From positions 2,619,093 to 2,683,092 of the forward strand of contig NZ_KB913035.1 of the NCBI RefSeq assembly GCF_000384255.1: a stretch of 64,000 bases of DNA, read 5' to 3'. Position numbers and translations under genes: made by a program. Positions 41,820-50,721 of this stretch are shown piece by piece. The stretch is from Methylotenera mobilis 13. Its GTDB lineage: Bacteria; Pseudomonadota; Gammaproteobacteria; Burkholderiales; Methylophilaceae. Below the pieces are notes generated by a model that ran no database searches, was not told the DNA's origin, and saw nothing but the letters and a program-made list of their open reading frames with translations. The stretch's first letter is position 1; every line of letters begins with the position of its first letter.

Positions 41820-41848
41820 ATCAGATTAATAAATCCATACTATAAATC

Positions 41849-41924
41849 TGGCAGGCCAAGAGGGTCTCGAACCCCCAACCCTCGGTTTTGGAGACCGATA
41901 CTCTACCAATTGAGCTATTGGCCT
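41849..41924 (-). tRNA. trnW: tRNA-Trp (anticodon CCA)
   Basis: 76-base tRNA with encoded CCA. Acceptor AGGCCAA pairs with TTGGCCT; the anticodon loop has CTCCAAA with anticodon CCA; TTCGAAC T-loop. The tuf-tRNA-Trp-secE-nusG context is conserved in many proteobacteria. Confidence 0.98.
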
Positions 41925-41943
41925 GTACTTAAAACTTTTCAAT

Positions 41944-41975
41944 AAGAACTGCGCAGGGTTGTTTGCACAGCTCTT
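41944..41975 (-). terminator. 12-bp imperfect hairpin between tuf and tRNA-Trp
   Basis: Arms 41944-41955 and 41964-41975 pair fully on the minus-strand RNA with two G-U pairs, loop of 8 bases. It is followed by ATTGAAAAGTTTT, a poor T-run. It may be a weak terminator or a processing hairpin separating the tuf mRNA from tRNA-Trp. Confidence 0.45.
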
Positions 41976-41986
41976 AGATAACTATC

Positions 41987-43177
41987 TTACTCGATAATCT
42001 TAGCTACCACACCAGCACCAACAGTACGACCACCTTCACGGATAGCGAAGCGTAAGCCTTCTTCCATCGCGATTGGGGCAATCAATGTTACTGTGATTGA
42101 TACGTTGTCGCCTGGCATTACCATTTCTGTACCTTCTGGCAATTCAACTGCACCAGTAACGTCTGTGGTACGGAAGTAGAATTGTGGACGGTAACCTTGG
42201 AAGAATGGTGTGTGACGACCACCTTCATCTTTACCCAACACGTAGATTTCTGCTGTGAATTTTGTGTGTGGTTTGATAGAACCAGCTTTTGCCAATACTT
42301 GGCCACGTTCAACTTCTTCACGTTTTGTACCACGTAGCAATACGCCTACGTTGTCGCCTGCTTGACCTTGGTCTAGCAATTTGCGGAACATTTCCACGCC
42401 TGTACATGTTGTTTTTAGTGTGTCTTTGATACCTACGATTTCGATCTCGTCACCAACTTTAACGATACCGCGCTCGATACGACCTGTTACCACAGTACCA
42501 CGGCCTGAGATAGAGAATACGTCTTCTACTGGCATTAGGAATGTGCCGTCGATTGCGCGCTCTGGCATTGGGATGTAGCTGTCTAATGCTTCTGCTAAGC
42601 GGAAGATTGCTGGTTCGCCGATTTCTGATTGGTCACCTTCAAGGGCTAGTTTTGCTGAGCCTTTGATGATTGGTGTGTCGTCGCCTGGGAAGTCGTATTT
42701 GCTTAGCAAGTCACGCACTTCCATTTCAACGAGTTCTAACAATTCAGGATCATCTACCATGTCTGCTTTGTTTAGGAACACTACGATGTATGGTACGCCA
42801 ACTTGACGTGCTAACAAGATATGCTCACGCGTTTGTGGCATAGGGCCGTCAGCTGCTGAACATACCAAGATCGCGCCGTCCATTTGTGCTGCGCCTGTGA
42901 TCATGTTTTTAACATAGTCAGCATGGCCTGGGCAGTCTACGTGTGCGTAGTGACGTGTTGCTGTTTCGTACTCAACGTGTGCTGTGTTAATGGTAATACC
43001 ACGTGCTTTTTCTTCTGGTGCTGCGTCAATTTGGTCGTACGCTTTAGCTTCGCCGCCGTATTTTTTTGTCAATACAGTGGTGATCGCTGCTGTTAGTGTT
43101 GTCTTACCATGGTCAACGTGGCCAATCGTGCCTACGTTAACGTGCGGCTTGGTCCGCTCAAATTTACCTTTTGCCAT
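41987..43177 (-). CDS. tuf: Elongation factor Tu, copy 2 (tRNA-linked)
   Basis: Same 396-residue protein as 25262-26452, with the G1 loop GHVDHGKTT and all three domains intact. It follows four tRNA genes in the order Thr-Tyr-Gly-Thr, matching the E. coli thrU-tyrU-glyT-thrT-tufB operon, so this copy corresponds to tufB. A strong hairpin (43211-43236) lies in its leader. Confidence 0.99.
   Translation of the reverse strand: MAKGKFERTKPHVNVGTIGHVDHGKTTLTAAITTVLTKKYGGEAKAYDQIDAAPEEKARGITINTAHVEYETATRHYAHVDCPGHADYVKNMITGAAQMDGAILVCSAADGPMPQTREHILLARQVGVPYIVVFLNKADMVDDPELLELVEMEVRDLLSKYDFPGDDTPIIKGSAKLALEGDQSEIGEPAIFRLAEALDSYIPMPERAIDGTFLMPVEDVFSISGRGTVVTGRIERGIVKVGDEIEIVGIKDTLKTTCTGVEMFRKLLDQGQAGDNVGVLLRGTKREEVERGQVLAKAGSIKPHTKFTAEIYVLGKDEGGRHTPFFQGYRPQFYFRTTDVTGAVELPEGTEMVMPGDNVSITVTLIAPIAMEEGLRFAIREGGRTVGAGVVAKIIE
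41987..43177 (-). repeat. tuf direct repeat, copy 2
   Basis: Same-orientation copy of 25262-26452, offset by 16,725 bases. The interval between the copies holds fusA, rpsG, rpsL, rpoBC, rplJL, rplKA, nusG and secE. Confidence 0.95.
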
Positions 43178-43210
43178 TGCTTCAGTCCTTTACAATATTT
43201 TATTAACCAT

Positions 43211-43236
43211 AAGTTTTATTAGAATTAATAAAACTT
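43211..43236 (-). promoter_or_regulatory. 11-bp hairpin in the tRNA-linked tuf leader
   Basis: Perfect AT-rich stem (43211-43221 with 43226-43236), four-base loop. It lies about 34 bases upstream of the tuf start codon, past the tRNA-Thr gene. Possible processing or translational control element. Confidence 0.5.
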
Positions 43237-43348
43237 GTTCAAATCATCATGCCCAACGCTTCACCAAACGGCTACACATTACTAAGCACACTATATTAAC
43301 AACCTCTAACCGCCACAGCAACTTGCCATCAACTAGCACATAAGCCTA

Positions 43349-43423
<75 letters not shown>

Positions 43424-43448
43424 GCTTAAATCCGCGACAGCCAACTGA

Positions 43449-43524
43449 TGGAGCGGGCGACGAGGTTCGAACTCGCGACATCTTGCTTGGAAGGCAAGTG
43501 CTCTACCAACTGAGCTACACCCGC
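43449..43524 (-). tRNA. trnG: tRNA-Gly (anticodon TCC)
   Basis: 76-base tRNA with encoded CCA; acceptor GCGGGTG, anticodon loop CTTCCAA with TCC, T-loop TTCGAAC. The glyT position of the cluster. Confidence 0.97.
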
Positions 43525-43585
43525 GTACATGTTATATAACGCCAACAAGCTCAAATTACCGCAACTTACTATATGTTTTACAAAC

Positions 43586-43670
43586 TGGTGGAGGGGGAAG
43601 GATTCGAACCTTCGTACTCTGAGAGAACGGATTTACAGTCCGTCGCCTTTAACCACTCGGCCACCCCTCC
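43586..43670 (-). tRNA. trnY: tRNA-Tyr (anticodon GTA)
   Basis: 85-base class II tRNA with a long variable arm and encoded CCA; acceptor GGAGGGG, anticodon loop CTGTAAA with GTA. The tyrU position. Confidence 0.97.
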
Positions 43671-43742
43671 TCACCGAACCCGCGATTATGCTGAAAATTT
43701 GACTTGCTGTCAAATGTATAAAAGGGAATTTGCTAAGAATTC

Positions 43743-43818
43743 TGGTGCCGGGTATCGGAATCGAACTGATGACCTTCGCATTACAAGTGCGCTGCTCTAC
43801 CAACTGAGCTAACCCGGC
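43743..43818 (-). tRNA. trnT: tRNA-Thr (anticodon TGT)
   Basis: 76-base tRNA with encoded CCA; acceptor GCCGGGT, anticodon loop CTTGTAA with TGT. First tRNA of the cluster, 18 bases after the promoter -10. Confidence 0.97.
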
Positions 43819-43835
43819 GTTTTCGTGAGATGCGT

Positions 43836-43863
43836 ATTATACGCAATTTTCGAAAAATGTTAA
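43836..43863 (-). promoter_or_regulatory. sigma70 promoter of the tRNA-tuf operon
   Basis: Minus-strand TTAACA (43858-43863), 16-base spacer, perfect TATAAT (43836-43841). The -10 lies within a palindrome TGCGTAT-T-ATACGCA. The -35 touches the sspB stop region. The predicted start is close to the first tRNA. Confidence 0.8.
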
Positions 43864-43864
43864 G

Positions 43865-44293
43865 TTATTTTACGATTTTTAATACAGGTTTTTTACTTTT
43901 TATTAATTCTTCTTTATTTTCAATGGGTTTTGCACTTTCTTCAACATCACCCTCTGAAACATCTACTTCTTGCCGCTCTGATTCAGCCTCAAAAAACATA
44001 CCTTGACCATTTTCGCGTGCAAAAATACCACTTACCGCAGTCATTGGAACATATATATTTTGTGACACTCCACCGAAGCGCGCAGAGAATACCACAGAAT
44101 CATTATCTATGTGTAAATCTTTTGTAGCACCGTAATTAATATTTAAAACTATTTCACCATTTTTAACATATGCCATTGGCACTCGTGTTTGCGCATTTAC
44201 GGCAACAATCAAATGTGGCGTTAAATTGTTATCGACGCACCACTCATGAAGTGCACGTAACATATATGGTTTTGTTGGAATTAAGTCAGACAT
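43865..44293 (-). CDS. sspB: ClpXP adaptor / stringent starvation protein B
   Basis: 142-residue adaptor that tethers ssrA-tagged proteins to ClpXP. The folded dimeric substrate-binding domain spans about residues 1-105, beginning with KPYMLRALHEWCVDNNLTPHL (partly quoted: PYMLRALHEWC). A charged linker follows, then a short C-terminal basic tail KKPVLKIVK, matching the ClpX-binding tail type. Downstream of sspA, as in E. coli. Confidence 0.95.
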   Translation of the reverse strand: MSDLIPTKPYMLRALHEWCVDNNLTPHLIVAVNAQTRVPMAYVKNGEIVLNINYGATKDLHIDNDSVVFSARFGGVSQNIYVPMTAVSGIFARENGQGMFFEAESERQEVDVSEGDVEESAKPIENKEELIKSKKPVLKIVK

Positions 44294-44342
44294 ATTTAAC
44301 GAACCTATTTAAGATAGCTTCAGTTACACACTATAAGAGTAA

Positions 44343-44377
44343 TGGCGTTTGATTTTAGCAACTTTAATCAAACGCCA
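44343..44377 (-). terminator. 12-bp hairpin between sspA and sspB
   Basis: Perfect stem 44343-44354 with 44366-44377 and an 11-base loop, 22 bases after the sspA stop codon. It is followed on minus by TTACTCTTAT, so only weak intrinsic termination is expected. Confidence 0.5.
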
Positions 44378-44398
44378 CTAAGCACTACTTTAGATCAT

Positions 44399-44998
44399 TT
44401 ATTTACGCATTGCTTTTTCTGAAGGCGTCATTGCATCTGCATACAATGGCCTTGAAAATAAACGCTCTGCATATTTTAAAATTGGTGCAGCCTGATTAGG
44501 TAACTCAATACCATAATGTCCCAAGCGCCAAAGTAACGGCGTTACCGCAACATCTAACATAGAGTAATCATCACCTAGAAGATAATTCTGCTTAGAGAAA
44601 ATAGGCACCAATTGGCTCAAGTTATCACGTATCGTTGCACGCGCTTTATCTGCCTTTTCTTGATCACCAGACTCAATATCAGCAATATGGCTGAACAAGT
44701 CTTTTTCAAAGCTATACAGAAACAATCTAGCGCGCGCACGCATCACTGGATCAGGCGGCATTAGTTGTGGGTGAGGAAAGCGCTCATCAATATATTCATT
44801 GATAATATTCGCCTCTGACAACACCAAATCACGCTCAACCAAGACAGGCACATGATTGTACGGATTAATAACAGCTAAATCTTCTGGTTTATTTGCCAAG
44901 TCGACATCAATTACCTGAAAATCCATGCCTTTTTCGAATAGTACAATACGGCAGCGGTGGCTATAGGGATCTGTTGTCCCCGAGTATAGAGTCATCAT
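44399..44998 (-). CDS. sspA: Stringent starvation protein A, GST-fold
   Basis: 199-residue RNA-polymerase-associated protein with a thioredoxin-like N domain and a helical glutathione-transferase-like C domain. Blocks: TLYSGTTDPYSHRCRIVL near the start (partly quoted: DPYSHRCRIVL), NPYNHVPVLVERDLVL near 46, and LGDDYSMLDVAV near 142. In E. coli SspA lacks transferase activity and modulates transcription in stationary phase. It is three bases from petC. Confidence 0.95.
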   Translation of the reverse strand: MMTLYSGTTDPYSHRCRIVLFEKGMDFQVIDVDLANKPEDLAVINPYNHVPVLVERDLVLSEANIINEYIDERFPHPQLMPPDPVMRARARLFLYSFEKDLFSHIADIESGDQEKADKARATIRDNLSQLVPIFSKQNYLLGDDYSMLDVAVTPLLWRLGHYGIELPNQAAPILKYAERLFSRPLYADAMTPSEKAMRK

Positions 44999-45001
44999 AA
45001 T

Positions 45002-45715
45002 TTAATGTATTTCCTTCCAGTAAGCTTTTTTGAGTTTGCATGTCAGCACTAACAACACACCCAAAAATAGCAAGACAAACCAACCAAGTTGGTTTCTTTG
45101 ATGCTTTGCTGGTTCAGCCATGTAAGCCATAAAGTTTGTTAAATCACCCACCAAAACATCGTATTCTTCGACGGACAGCTTGCCTGGCTTAACAAGTTTC
45201 AGCGTGTGAGTTTCGTGATTCAACTCCTGCTCACCCTGCAACTCATAAAGCACATGAGGCATACCCACCTTATCAAACACCGTGTTATTCCAACCCGTTG
45301 CTCTAGAGCTATCACGGTAGAATCCCCGCATATAGGTATACACCCAGTCCGCACCGCGAGCGCGCACCTCCACTGACAAGTCAGGCGGCGCTGCTCCAAA
45401 CCACTTAGCCGCATCCTTCTTACTGATAGCAACCTTCATTGTGTCGCCAATCTTTTCACCAGCTAACATCAAATTGTCTTTGATCTGCTTTTCAGTTAAA
45501 CCTATTTCCAACAATCTGTTGTAGCGCATGTAGTTAGCACTATGGCAGTTTAAGCAATAATTAACGAAAGTACGTGCACCACGTTGCAACGACTCATGAT
45601 CCGCTGCATCAATCGGCGCTTTATCCAAACTAATACTTTCACTTGCGCTCACTACCAAAGGCGTCGCAAGGAAAGGCATCAACAACAAAGTTAACAATAA
45701 TTTTTTCATGGTCAT
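45002..45715 (-). CDS. petC: Cytochrome c1 of the bc1 complex
   Basis: 237-residue membrane-anchored c-type cytochrome, receiving electrons from the Rieske protein and passing them to a soluble cytochrome c. A signal peptide covers about residues 1-25. The haem-attachment site CLNCH is at 54-58. A methionine ligand is expected near the C-terminal third, and the C-terminal TM anchor has LGWFVLLFLGVLLVL. The start overlaps the petB stop (TAATG); ATG at 45709 is the alternative. Confidence 0.96.
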   Translation of the reverse strand: MTMKKLLLTLLLMPFLATPLVVSASESISLDKAPIDAADHESLQRGARTFVNYCLNCHSANYMRYNRLLEIGLTEKQIKDNLMLAGEKIGDTMKVAISKKDAAKWFGAAPPDLSVEVRARGADWVYTYMRGFYRDSSRATGWNNTVFDKVGMPHVLYELQGEQELNHETHTLKLVKPGKLSVEEYDVLVGDLTNFMAYMAEPAKHQRNQLGWFVLLFLGVLLVLTCKLKKAYWKEIH

Positions 45716-47013
45716 TATCCCGTTACCCTTTCTGGCATTGGTTTAGTCTTATCTTTTTTCGTATACCAAGGCATCAAAACAAAGAACAAGAAATAAACCA
45801 CTGTAAAGATACGCGCAACTACTGTAGCGCGATCAGCACCACCCATCCATGCACCGAACTGCCCCCAAATATTTGATGGCACGGTTCCAAGATAGCCAAG
45901 CACCAAGAAACTGATGACAAATGCAACCAACCATTGTTTATACAGCATGCCGCGATAACGAATCGACTTCACTGGACTCTTATCCAACCATGGCAAGAAA
46001 GCAAACGCCACCACTGACAAGCCCATTGCAGCAACACCAGGGAATTGTGAGTTCAAAATAGGTGGAACAGCACGCAAGATAGAATAATATGGCGTGAAGT
46101 ACCAAACTGGTGCAATATGCGCTGGCGTTTTAAGCGGATCAGCAGGTACAAAGTTATTTGCCTCTAGGAAATACCCTCCCATTTCAGGCGCAAAGAAAAT
46201 AATGGCTGAGAATACAATCAGAAATACTGACACGCCAACCAAGTCCTTCACCGTATAGTAAGGGTGGAAAGGAATACCATCTAATGGAAACCCTGTTTTC
46301 TTATCTTTCAGCTTCTTAATTTCAATACCATCTGGGTTGTTTGAACCAACTTCATGCAACGCAATTAAGTGAGCAACAACCAAGCCAACCAACACAAATG
46401 GCAAAGCAATCACATGGAATGCAAAAAAACGATTCAACGTTGCATCAGACACCAAGTAGTCACCACGCAACCACTCTGAAACGTCAGGGCCAATAAATGG
46501 AATAGCTGAGAACAAGTTAACAATTACTTGCGCACCCCAATAAGACATTTGACCCCAAGGCAATAGATAACCGAAGAATGCTTCACCCATCAACACTAAG
46601 AAGATTGCAACACCGAACAACCAAATCAACTCACGCGGGGTTCTGTAAGATCCGTAGATGATGCCGCGGAACATGTGCAGATAAACCACAACAAAGAACA
46701 TAGACGCGCCAGTTGAGTGCATGTAACGAATCAACCAACCCCATGGCACATCACGCATGATGTACTCAACAGATCCGAATGCTAGATCCGCATCTGGTTT
46801 GTAATGCATTGTCAGGAAAATACCTGTCAATATTTGCAGCACCAACACCAACAAAGCCAAAGAACCAAAAAAGTACCAGAAGTTAAAATTCTTTGGTGCG
46901 TAATACTCGGTTAAATGCGCTTTGACATTACTAGTCAACGGAAAACGTGCATCAACCCAATTTAAACCGTCATTTAAAGCGCTTGATAGCGCTGATTTAT
47001 TTTTATCAGTCAT
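45715..47013 (-). CDS. petB: Cytochrome b of the bc1 complex
   Basis: 432-residue, eight-helix diheme cytochrome that oxidises ubiquinol and reduces quinone across the inner membrane. It has HSTGASMFFVVVYLHMFRG near residue 98 (first haem His pair), GYLLPWGQMSYWGAQV near 148, and the Qo motif near PEMGGYF and PAHIAPVWYF. The single long protein equals fused b6 and subunit IV. Two bases separate it from petA. Confidence 0.98.
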   Translation of the reverse strand: MTDKNKSALSSALNDGLNWVDARFPLTSNVKAHLTEYYAPKNFNFWYFFGSLALLVLVLQILTGIFLTMHYKPDADLAFGSVEYIMRDVPWGWLIRYMHSTGASMFFVVVYLHMFRGIIYGSYRTPRELIWLFGVAIFLVLMGEAFFGYLLPWGQMSYWGAQVIVNLFSAIPFIGPDVSEWLRGDYLVSDATLNRFFAFHVIALPFVLVGLVVAHLIALHEVGSNNPDGIEIKKLKDKKTGFPLDGIPFHPYYTVKDLVGVSVFLIVFSAIIFFAPEMGGYFLEANNFVPADPLKTPAHIAPVWYFTPYYSILRAVPPILNSQFPGVAAMGLSVVAFAFLPWLDKSPVKSIRYRGMLYKQWLVAFVISFLVLGYLGTVPSNIWGQFGAWMGGADRATVVARIFTVVYFLFFVLMPWYTKKDKTKPMPERVTG

Positions 47014-47015
47014 GA

Positions 47016-47654
47016 TTATGCTTTCTCTTCAGTATCAACACCAATCAGAAGTAGATTCTCACTCAAATATTTATGCGGCGGCACCACTAAATTGATAGGT
47101 GCAGGAGAGCCTTTAAATACGCGACCAGCTAGGTCGAACTTAGAACCATGGCAAGGACAGAAGAAGCCACCAGTCCAGCCTTCACCCATATCACCGCCAC
47201 GTTGCAACTTCTCGCTTGGTGAACAACCCAAATGCGTACAAATACCAACCACTACAGCAAGATTAGGCTTAAGTGAACGGCTCTCATTTTTACAGTACTC
47301 AGGTTGTTGCGATGTGACTTCGGACGCAGGGTCTGATAACTGATCATCATGCTTAGCCAACTCTGCAGTCATCTCATCAGTACGATTAATAATCCAAACC
47401 GGCTGACCGCGCCATTCAGCCGTCATCATTGTACCTGGCTCTATCTTACTAATATCCACCTCTACAGGTGCGCCTGCTGCTTTTGCTCGCTCGCTTGGCG
47501 TCATGCTTTTTACAAAAGGCACTGCCACAGCAGCACAACCTAATGCACCCACCGCAGAAGTGGCTATTAAAAAGTTACGCTTATCTAAATCTACCTGAGA
47601 ACACTCGCGCTTTTGCGAGTCAGCCTGCTGATTGTCATTTTGGTTGTCTGACAT
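47016..47654 (-). CDS. petA: Rieske iron-sulfur subunit of the bc1 complex
   Basis: 212-residue [2Fe-2S] protein starting at ATG 47654 ([10 protein letters not shown]), preceded by AGAGGA; longer upstream readings lack family similarity. The N-terminal anchor (about 28-48) follows [12 protein letters not shown], a Tat-like motif with Lys25-Arg26 rather than two arginines. Cluster ligands are Cys139, His141, Cys166 and His169; disulphide cysteines are 144 and 168. Tat export is expected, and tatABC lies nearby (49973-51480). Confidence 0.96.
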   Translation of the reverse strand: MSDNQNDNQQADSQKRECSQVDLDKRNFLIATSAVGALGCAAVAVPFVKSMTPSERAKAAGAPVEVDISKIEPGTMMTAEWRGQPVWIINRTDEMTAELAKHDDQLSDPASEVTSQQPEYCKNESRSLKPNLAVVVGICTHLGCSPSEKLQRGGDMGEGWTGGFFCPCHGSKFDLAGRVFKGSPAPINLVVPPHKYLSENLLLIGVDTEEKA

Positions 47655-47758
47655 GTTTTCCTCTTGCTCGAAAGGATTGACTGGATATAGACGCCGCACC
47701 CACACTAGGTGATAGCGCCAACTTTTACTAAAACATTTAACATTAAGTATGTCCGAGC

Positions 47759-47777
47759 ATTTTCTACAGTAGAAAAT
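47759..47777. promoter_or_regulatory. 19-base palindrome in the petA upstream region
   Basis: ATTTTCTAC-A-GTAGAAAAT, perfect 9+1+9, flanked by CCGAGC at 47753-47758 and again at 47781-47786. It lies between the candidate promoter at 47843 and petA. It could be an operator or an RNA hairpin; no regulator assigned. Confidence 0.35.
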
Positions 47778-47842
47778 AGCCCGAGCACTCAACAGCAGCC
47801 AAAGCAATAAAATCTAGGCGTGGCTTCATGTTTAGGCCGCAG

Positions 47843-47848
47843 ATTATA
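47843..47848 (-). promoter_or_regulatory. candidate -10 element for petABC
   Basis: Perfect TATAAT on minus with only a weak -35 (TTTAAT at 17 bases). It would give a leader of about 180 bases containing the palindrome at 47759-47777. Confidence 0.45.
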
Positions 47849-47903
47849 CAATTTTTTGATTGCCAATTAAAGCTTTATTTATTAAGTTACTGAAATAAAA
47901 CGA

Positions 47904-48653
47904 TTAAACAGGATTGTGTATGTCAATAAATTGATGTTCTAGATTGAATTTTTGTGCCAAATGACATCCTAATGCCTGAACCCCATAACGCTCTGTCGCA
48001 TGATGCCCTGCAGAAATATAGGCAACGCCTGACTCTATTGATTGATGTGTAGTCTGCTCTGAAATCTCCCCGCTTATGTAAAGATCAACTCCCGACGCTA
48101 TCGCCTGCTCCATGTAGCCTTGTGCAGCTCCAGTGCACCAAGCTATTTTTTTAATTTTTTTCTCGTGATCTCCAATAACCATTACTCGACGGGCCAGACG
48201 AAGCTCGAGCATCGTTGCGACTTCTGACAAGGTCAACACGGCTTCAATCTCAGTATATGCAAGCAAACTATCAGCGCCAATGTAGGCTTGCGCCTTAAAT
48301 CCCAACAAATTACCAAGCTGCACATTATTACCCAACTCGCCATGGGCATCCAATGGCAAATGGTATGCCATCAAGTTAATTCCGTGTGTTAGTAGAAACT
48401 TAATACGTCTTTGCTTAATACCCACAATCTCTGGCGCTTCATTTTTCCAGAAATATCCATGATGGACCAGTATCAAATCAGCACCAACCTTATGCGCCGC
48501 CTCCAATAACGCCATACTTGCCGTGACACCACTGACAATTTTACGAACTTCGGTGCGCCCCTCTACCTGAAGACCATTAGGGCAGTAATCTTTGAAACGC
48601 TCTACTTGCATCAGTTGTTGGGTATAATGATTTAACTCATTGATTTTTACCAT
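47904..48653 (-). CDS. Nif3-like dinuclear metal centre protein (YbgI/DUF34)
   Basis: 249-residue Nif3/YbgI-family protein; members form toroidal hexamers with a dinuclear metal site, and the cellular role is debated. Metal ligand motifs are visible: HHGYFWK near residue 64, and H-HATERYG near the C-terminus. Family blocks NGLQVEG and GADLILVHHG are present. It lies upstream of petA and divergent from the HtrA-type protease gene, a conserved betaproteobacterial arrangement. Confidence 0.9.
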   Translation of the reverse strand: MVKINELNHYTQQLMQVERFKDYCPNGLQVEGRTEVRKIVSGVTASMALLEAAHKVGADLILVHHGYFWKNEAPEIVGIKQRRIKFLLTHGINLMAYHLPLDAHGELGNNVQLGNLLGFKAQAYIGADSLLAYTEIEAVLTLSEVATMLELRLARRVMVIGDHEKKIKKIAWCTGAAQGYMEQAIASGVDLYISGEISEQTTHQSIESGVAYISAGHHATERYGVQALGCHLAQKFNLEHQFIDIHNPV

Positions 48654-48791
48654 AAGCTTGAACCCTTTAATAATGTTAGGCTATTGATTTTATAGAGTGT
48701 TGACCCTATATCAAAAACTAACACTCGATCTGTATTTAGATACAAAGTAACCATCACTAAATTTATTAATTACCATATTAAGAATTAAAAA

Positions 48792-49964
48792 ATGAACAAT
48801 TCTCTACATAAAAGATTATGGCTAATTTTTGCGCAAGCAGCCACTATATGCATGGCTTTAATATTTGCTTTACGCATCTTCTACCCCAATCTGCTTAATT
48901 TCAGAGAACCTGTTGTGGTAGTTAAGCAAGCAGACCCAATATCAGCCAGCAGTCCCGCTCACTCATACAGTCATGCAGCAAAAAAAGCGATGCCTGCTGT
49001 TGTCAATATTTTCACTAGTAAAAAACAGACAACCAGCCCCCATCAGGACTTTTTGGATGATCCCGCATTTCGCCACTTCTTTGGTGACCAACTAGACGAG
49101 CTTGAAATTCCATCACAACCTGAAAATAGCTTAGGCTCTGGTGTTATCGTCAGTGCTCAAGGGCTAATATTAACTAACAACCACGTCATTGCCACTGCAG
49201 ACTCGATTGAAGTAGCTTTATCTGATGGTAGAAAAATGACCGCCACAGTGGTAGGCACTGACCCAGATACAGATCTTGCACTCATTAAAGTAGACGCCAA
49301 TGATTTACCTGCCATCACTTTTGCCAGTTCAGACTCATTAAGTGTTGGCGACGTAGTGTTAGCTATTGGCAACCCGTTCGGTGTGGGTCAAACAGTCACA
49401 CAAGGCATAGTGAGCGCACTCGGTCGCAGCCATCTAGGGATTAATATTTATGAAAACTTCATACAAACAGACGCCTCCATTAACCCTGGCAACTCAGGTG
49501 GCGCACTGATTGACACAGAGGGAAATCTAGTTGGCATCAACAGCGCCATCTATTCACGCAGTGGTGGCTCCATGGGTATCGGGTTTGCAATCCCAACTAC
49601 TTTAGCGCAACAAGTGATGGAACAAATCGCGGCACAAGGCAACGTAACGCGCGGTTGGATTGGCATTGAAGCTCAAGACATCACGCCAGAACTAGCAGAG
49701 TCCTTCAGATTAAGCAAAGTGCAAGGCGCATTAATTGCTGGCGTACTTAGAAATAGCCCAGCAGACAGAGCTGGACTCCGCGCCGGGGATATATTAGTAG
49801 CAATTGAAGGCAAACCTGTTACAGATAGCGGCACCATGCTTAACTTAATAGCAGCCTTGAAACCAAATCAAAAGGCGACGGTGCAAATCATTCGTGCTGG
49901 CGCCATGGTTAATATTACAATCGTGATTGGCAAGCGTCCAAAACCTACCGTGGCGCTAGAGTAA
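48792..49964 (+). CDS. Membrane-anchored HtrA/DegS-type serine protease
   Basis: 390-residue trypsin-like periplasmic protease. One N-terminal hydrophobic segment (about 10-29) anchors it. Catalytic triad: His131 in TNNHVI, Asp161 in TDLALI, Ser235 in NPGNSGGALI. A single PDZ domain (about 285-380) follows, with GWIGIEAQ and SPADRAGLRAGD. One PDZ and an anchor resemble DegS/AlgW, which trigger sigma-E release, more than two-PDZ DegP; the actual substrate is unknown. It is convergent with tatC, 8 bases apart. Confidence 0.92.
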   Translation: MNNSLHKRLWLIFAQAATICMALIFALRIFYPNLLNFREPVVVVKQADPISASSPAHSYSHAAKKAMPAVVNIFTSKKQTTSPHQDFLDDPAFRHFFGDQLDELEIPSQPENSLGSGVIVSAQGLILTNNHVIATADSIEVALSDGRKMTATVVGTDPDTDLALIKVDANDLPAITFASSDSLSVGDVVLAIGNPFGVGQTVTQGIVSALGRSHLGINIYENFIQTDASINPGNSGGALIDTEGNLVGINSAIYSRSGGSMGIGFAIPTTLAQQVMEQIAAQGNVTRGWIGIEAQDITPELAESFRLSKVQGALIAGVLRNSPADRAGLRAGDILVAIEGKPVTDSGTMLNLIAALKPNQKATVQIIRAGAMVNITIVIGKRPKPTVALE

Positions 49965-49972
49965 AATATAGA

Positions 49973-50713
49973 TCAAGCTGGTGGTAAGATGTTAGATTCA
50001 CTTCCGTCCGAAGTGAACTTTGCCACAACAATACCCAGCTCATAAAGCAACCACATTGGCACTGCAAGCATGAATTGTGAAATAACATCAGGCGGTGTCA
50101 CAACCGCCGCAATTACAAATGCTCCAACAACAACGTAGCCTCTAGCCTCTTTTAGCGCATCAATCGTGACCCATCCAAAGCGTACCGCCATCACCACAGC
50201 AATTGGCACTTCAAAGGCTAGCCCGAATGCAAAGAATAAGGTAATGACAAAATCCAAATAATTTCCTATATCGGTCATCACAGCCACACCTTCAGGCGCG
50301 GTGCCGACTATAAATCCGAATATCACAGGAAATACAAGGAAATAGGCAAAAGTCATCCCAGCAAGAAACAAAAAGCTACTTGCAACAATAATTGGAATCA
50401 TGAATTTCTTTTCATGAGCGTACAGACCAGGTGCGACAAAAGACCAGATTTGATACAAGGTATGTGGCAATGACAACACAAAGGCTGTCATCATTGCTAC
50501 CTTCATTGGCACGAAGAATGGTGTAGTAACTGCAGTAGCAATCATCTGACCACCTGTGGGTAGCTCACTTAATAATGGTGCCGCCAATAAAGCGTAAATC
50601 TCATTTGCAAATGGGAAAAGTATGATAAAAACTATGACAAAACCTATTACGATACGTAACAAACGGTTTCTTAATTCAATCAAGTGCGAGATGAAATTTT
50701 CTGTCGGTGTCAC
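49973..50713 (-). CDS. tatC: Sec-independent translocase TatC
   Basis: 246-residue, six-helix receptor for twin-arginine signal peptides. The N-terminus has FISHLIELRNRLLR, including the conserved HLxELRxRL; Glu and Pro residues follow in later loops (FVAPGLYAHEKKF, F-G-L-A-F-E-V-P). It starts with GTG (50711-50713). It lies 8 bases after tatB in the order tatA-tatB-tatC. Confidence 0.97.
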   Translation of the reverse strand: MTPTENFISHLIELRNRLLRIVIGFVIVFIILFPFANEIYALLAAPLLSELPTGGQMIATAVTTPFFVPMKVAMMTAFVLSLPHTLYQIWSFVAPGLYAHEKKFMIPIIVASSFLFLAGMTFAYFLVFPVIFGFIVGTAPEGVAVMTDIGNYLDFVITLFFAFGLAFEVPIAVVMAVRFGWVTIDALKEARGYVVVGAFVIAAVVTPPDVISQFMLAVPMWLLYELGIVVAKFTSDGSESNILPPA

Positions 50714-50721
50714 AGCGGGCG

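Noticed and set aside
41987-43177. second tuf as an assembly duplicate
   Set aside because: Flanks differ from base one on both sides, and the tRNA context equals the known tufB locus.
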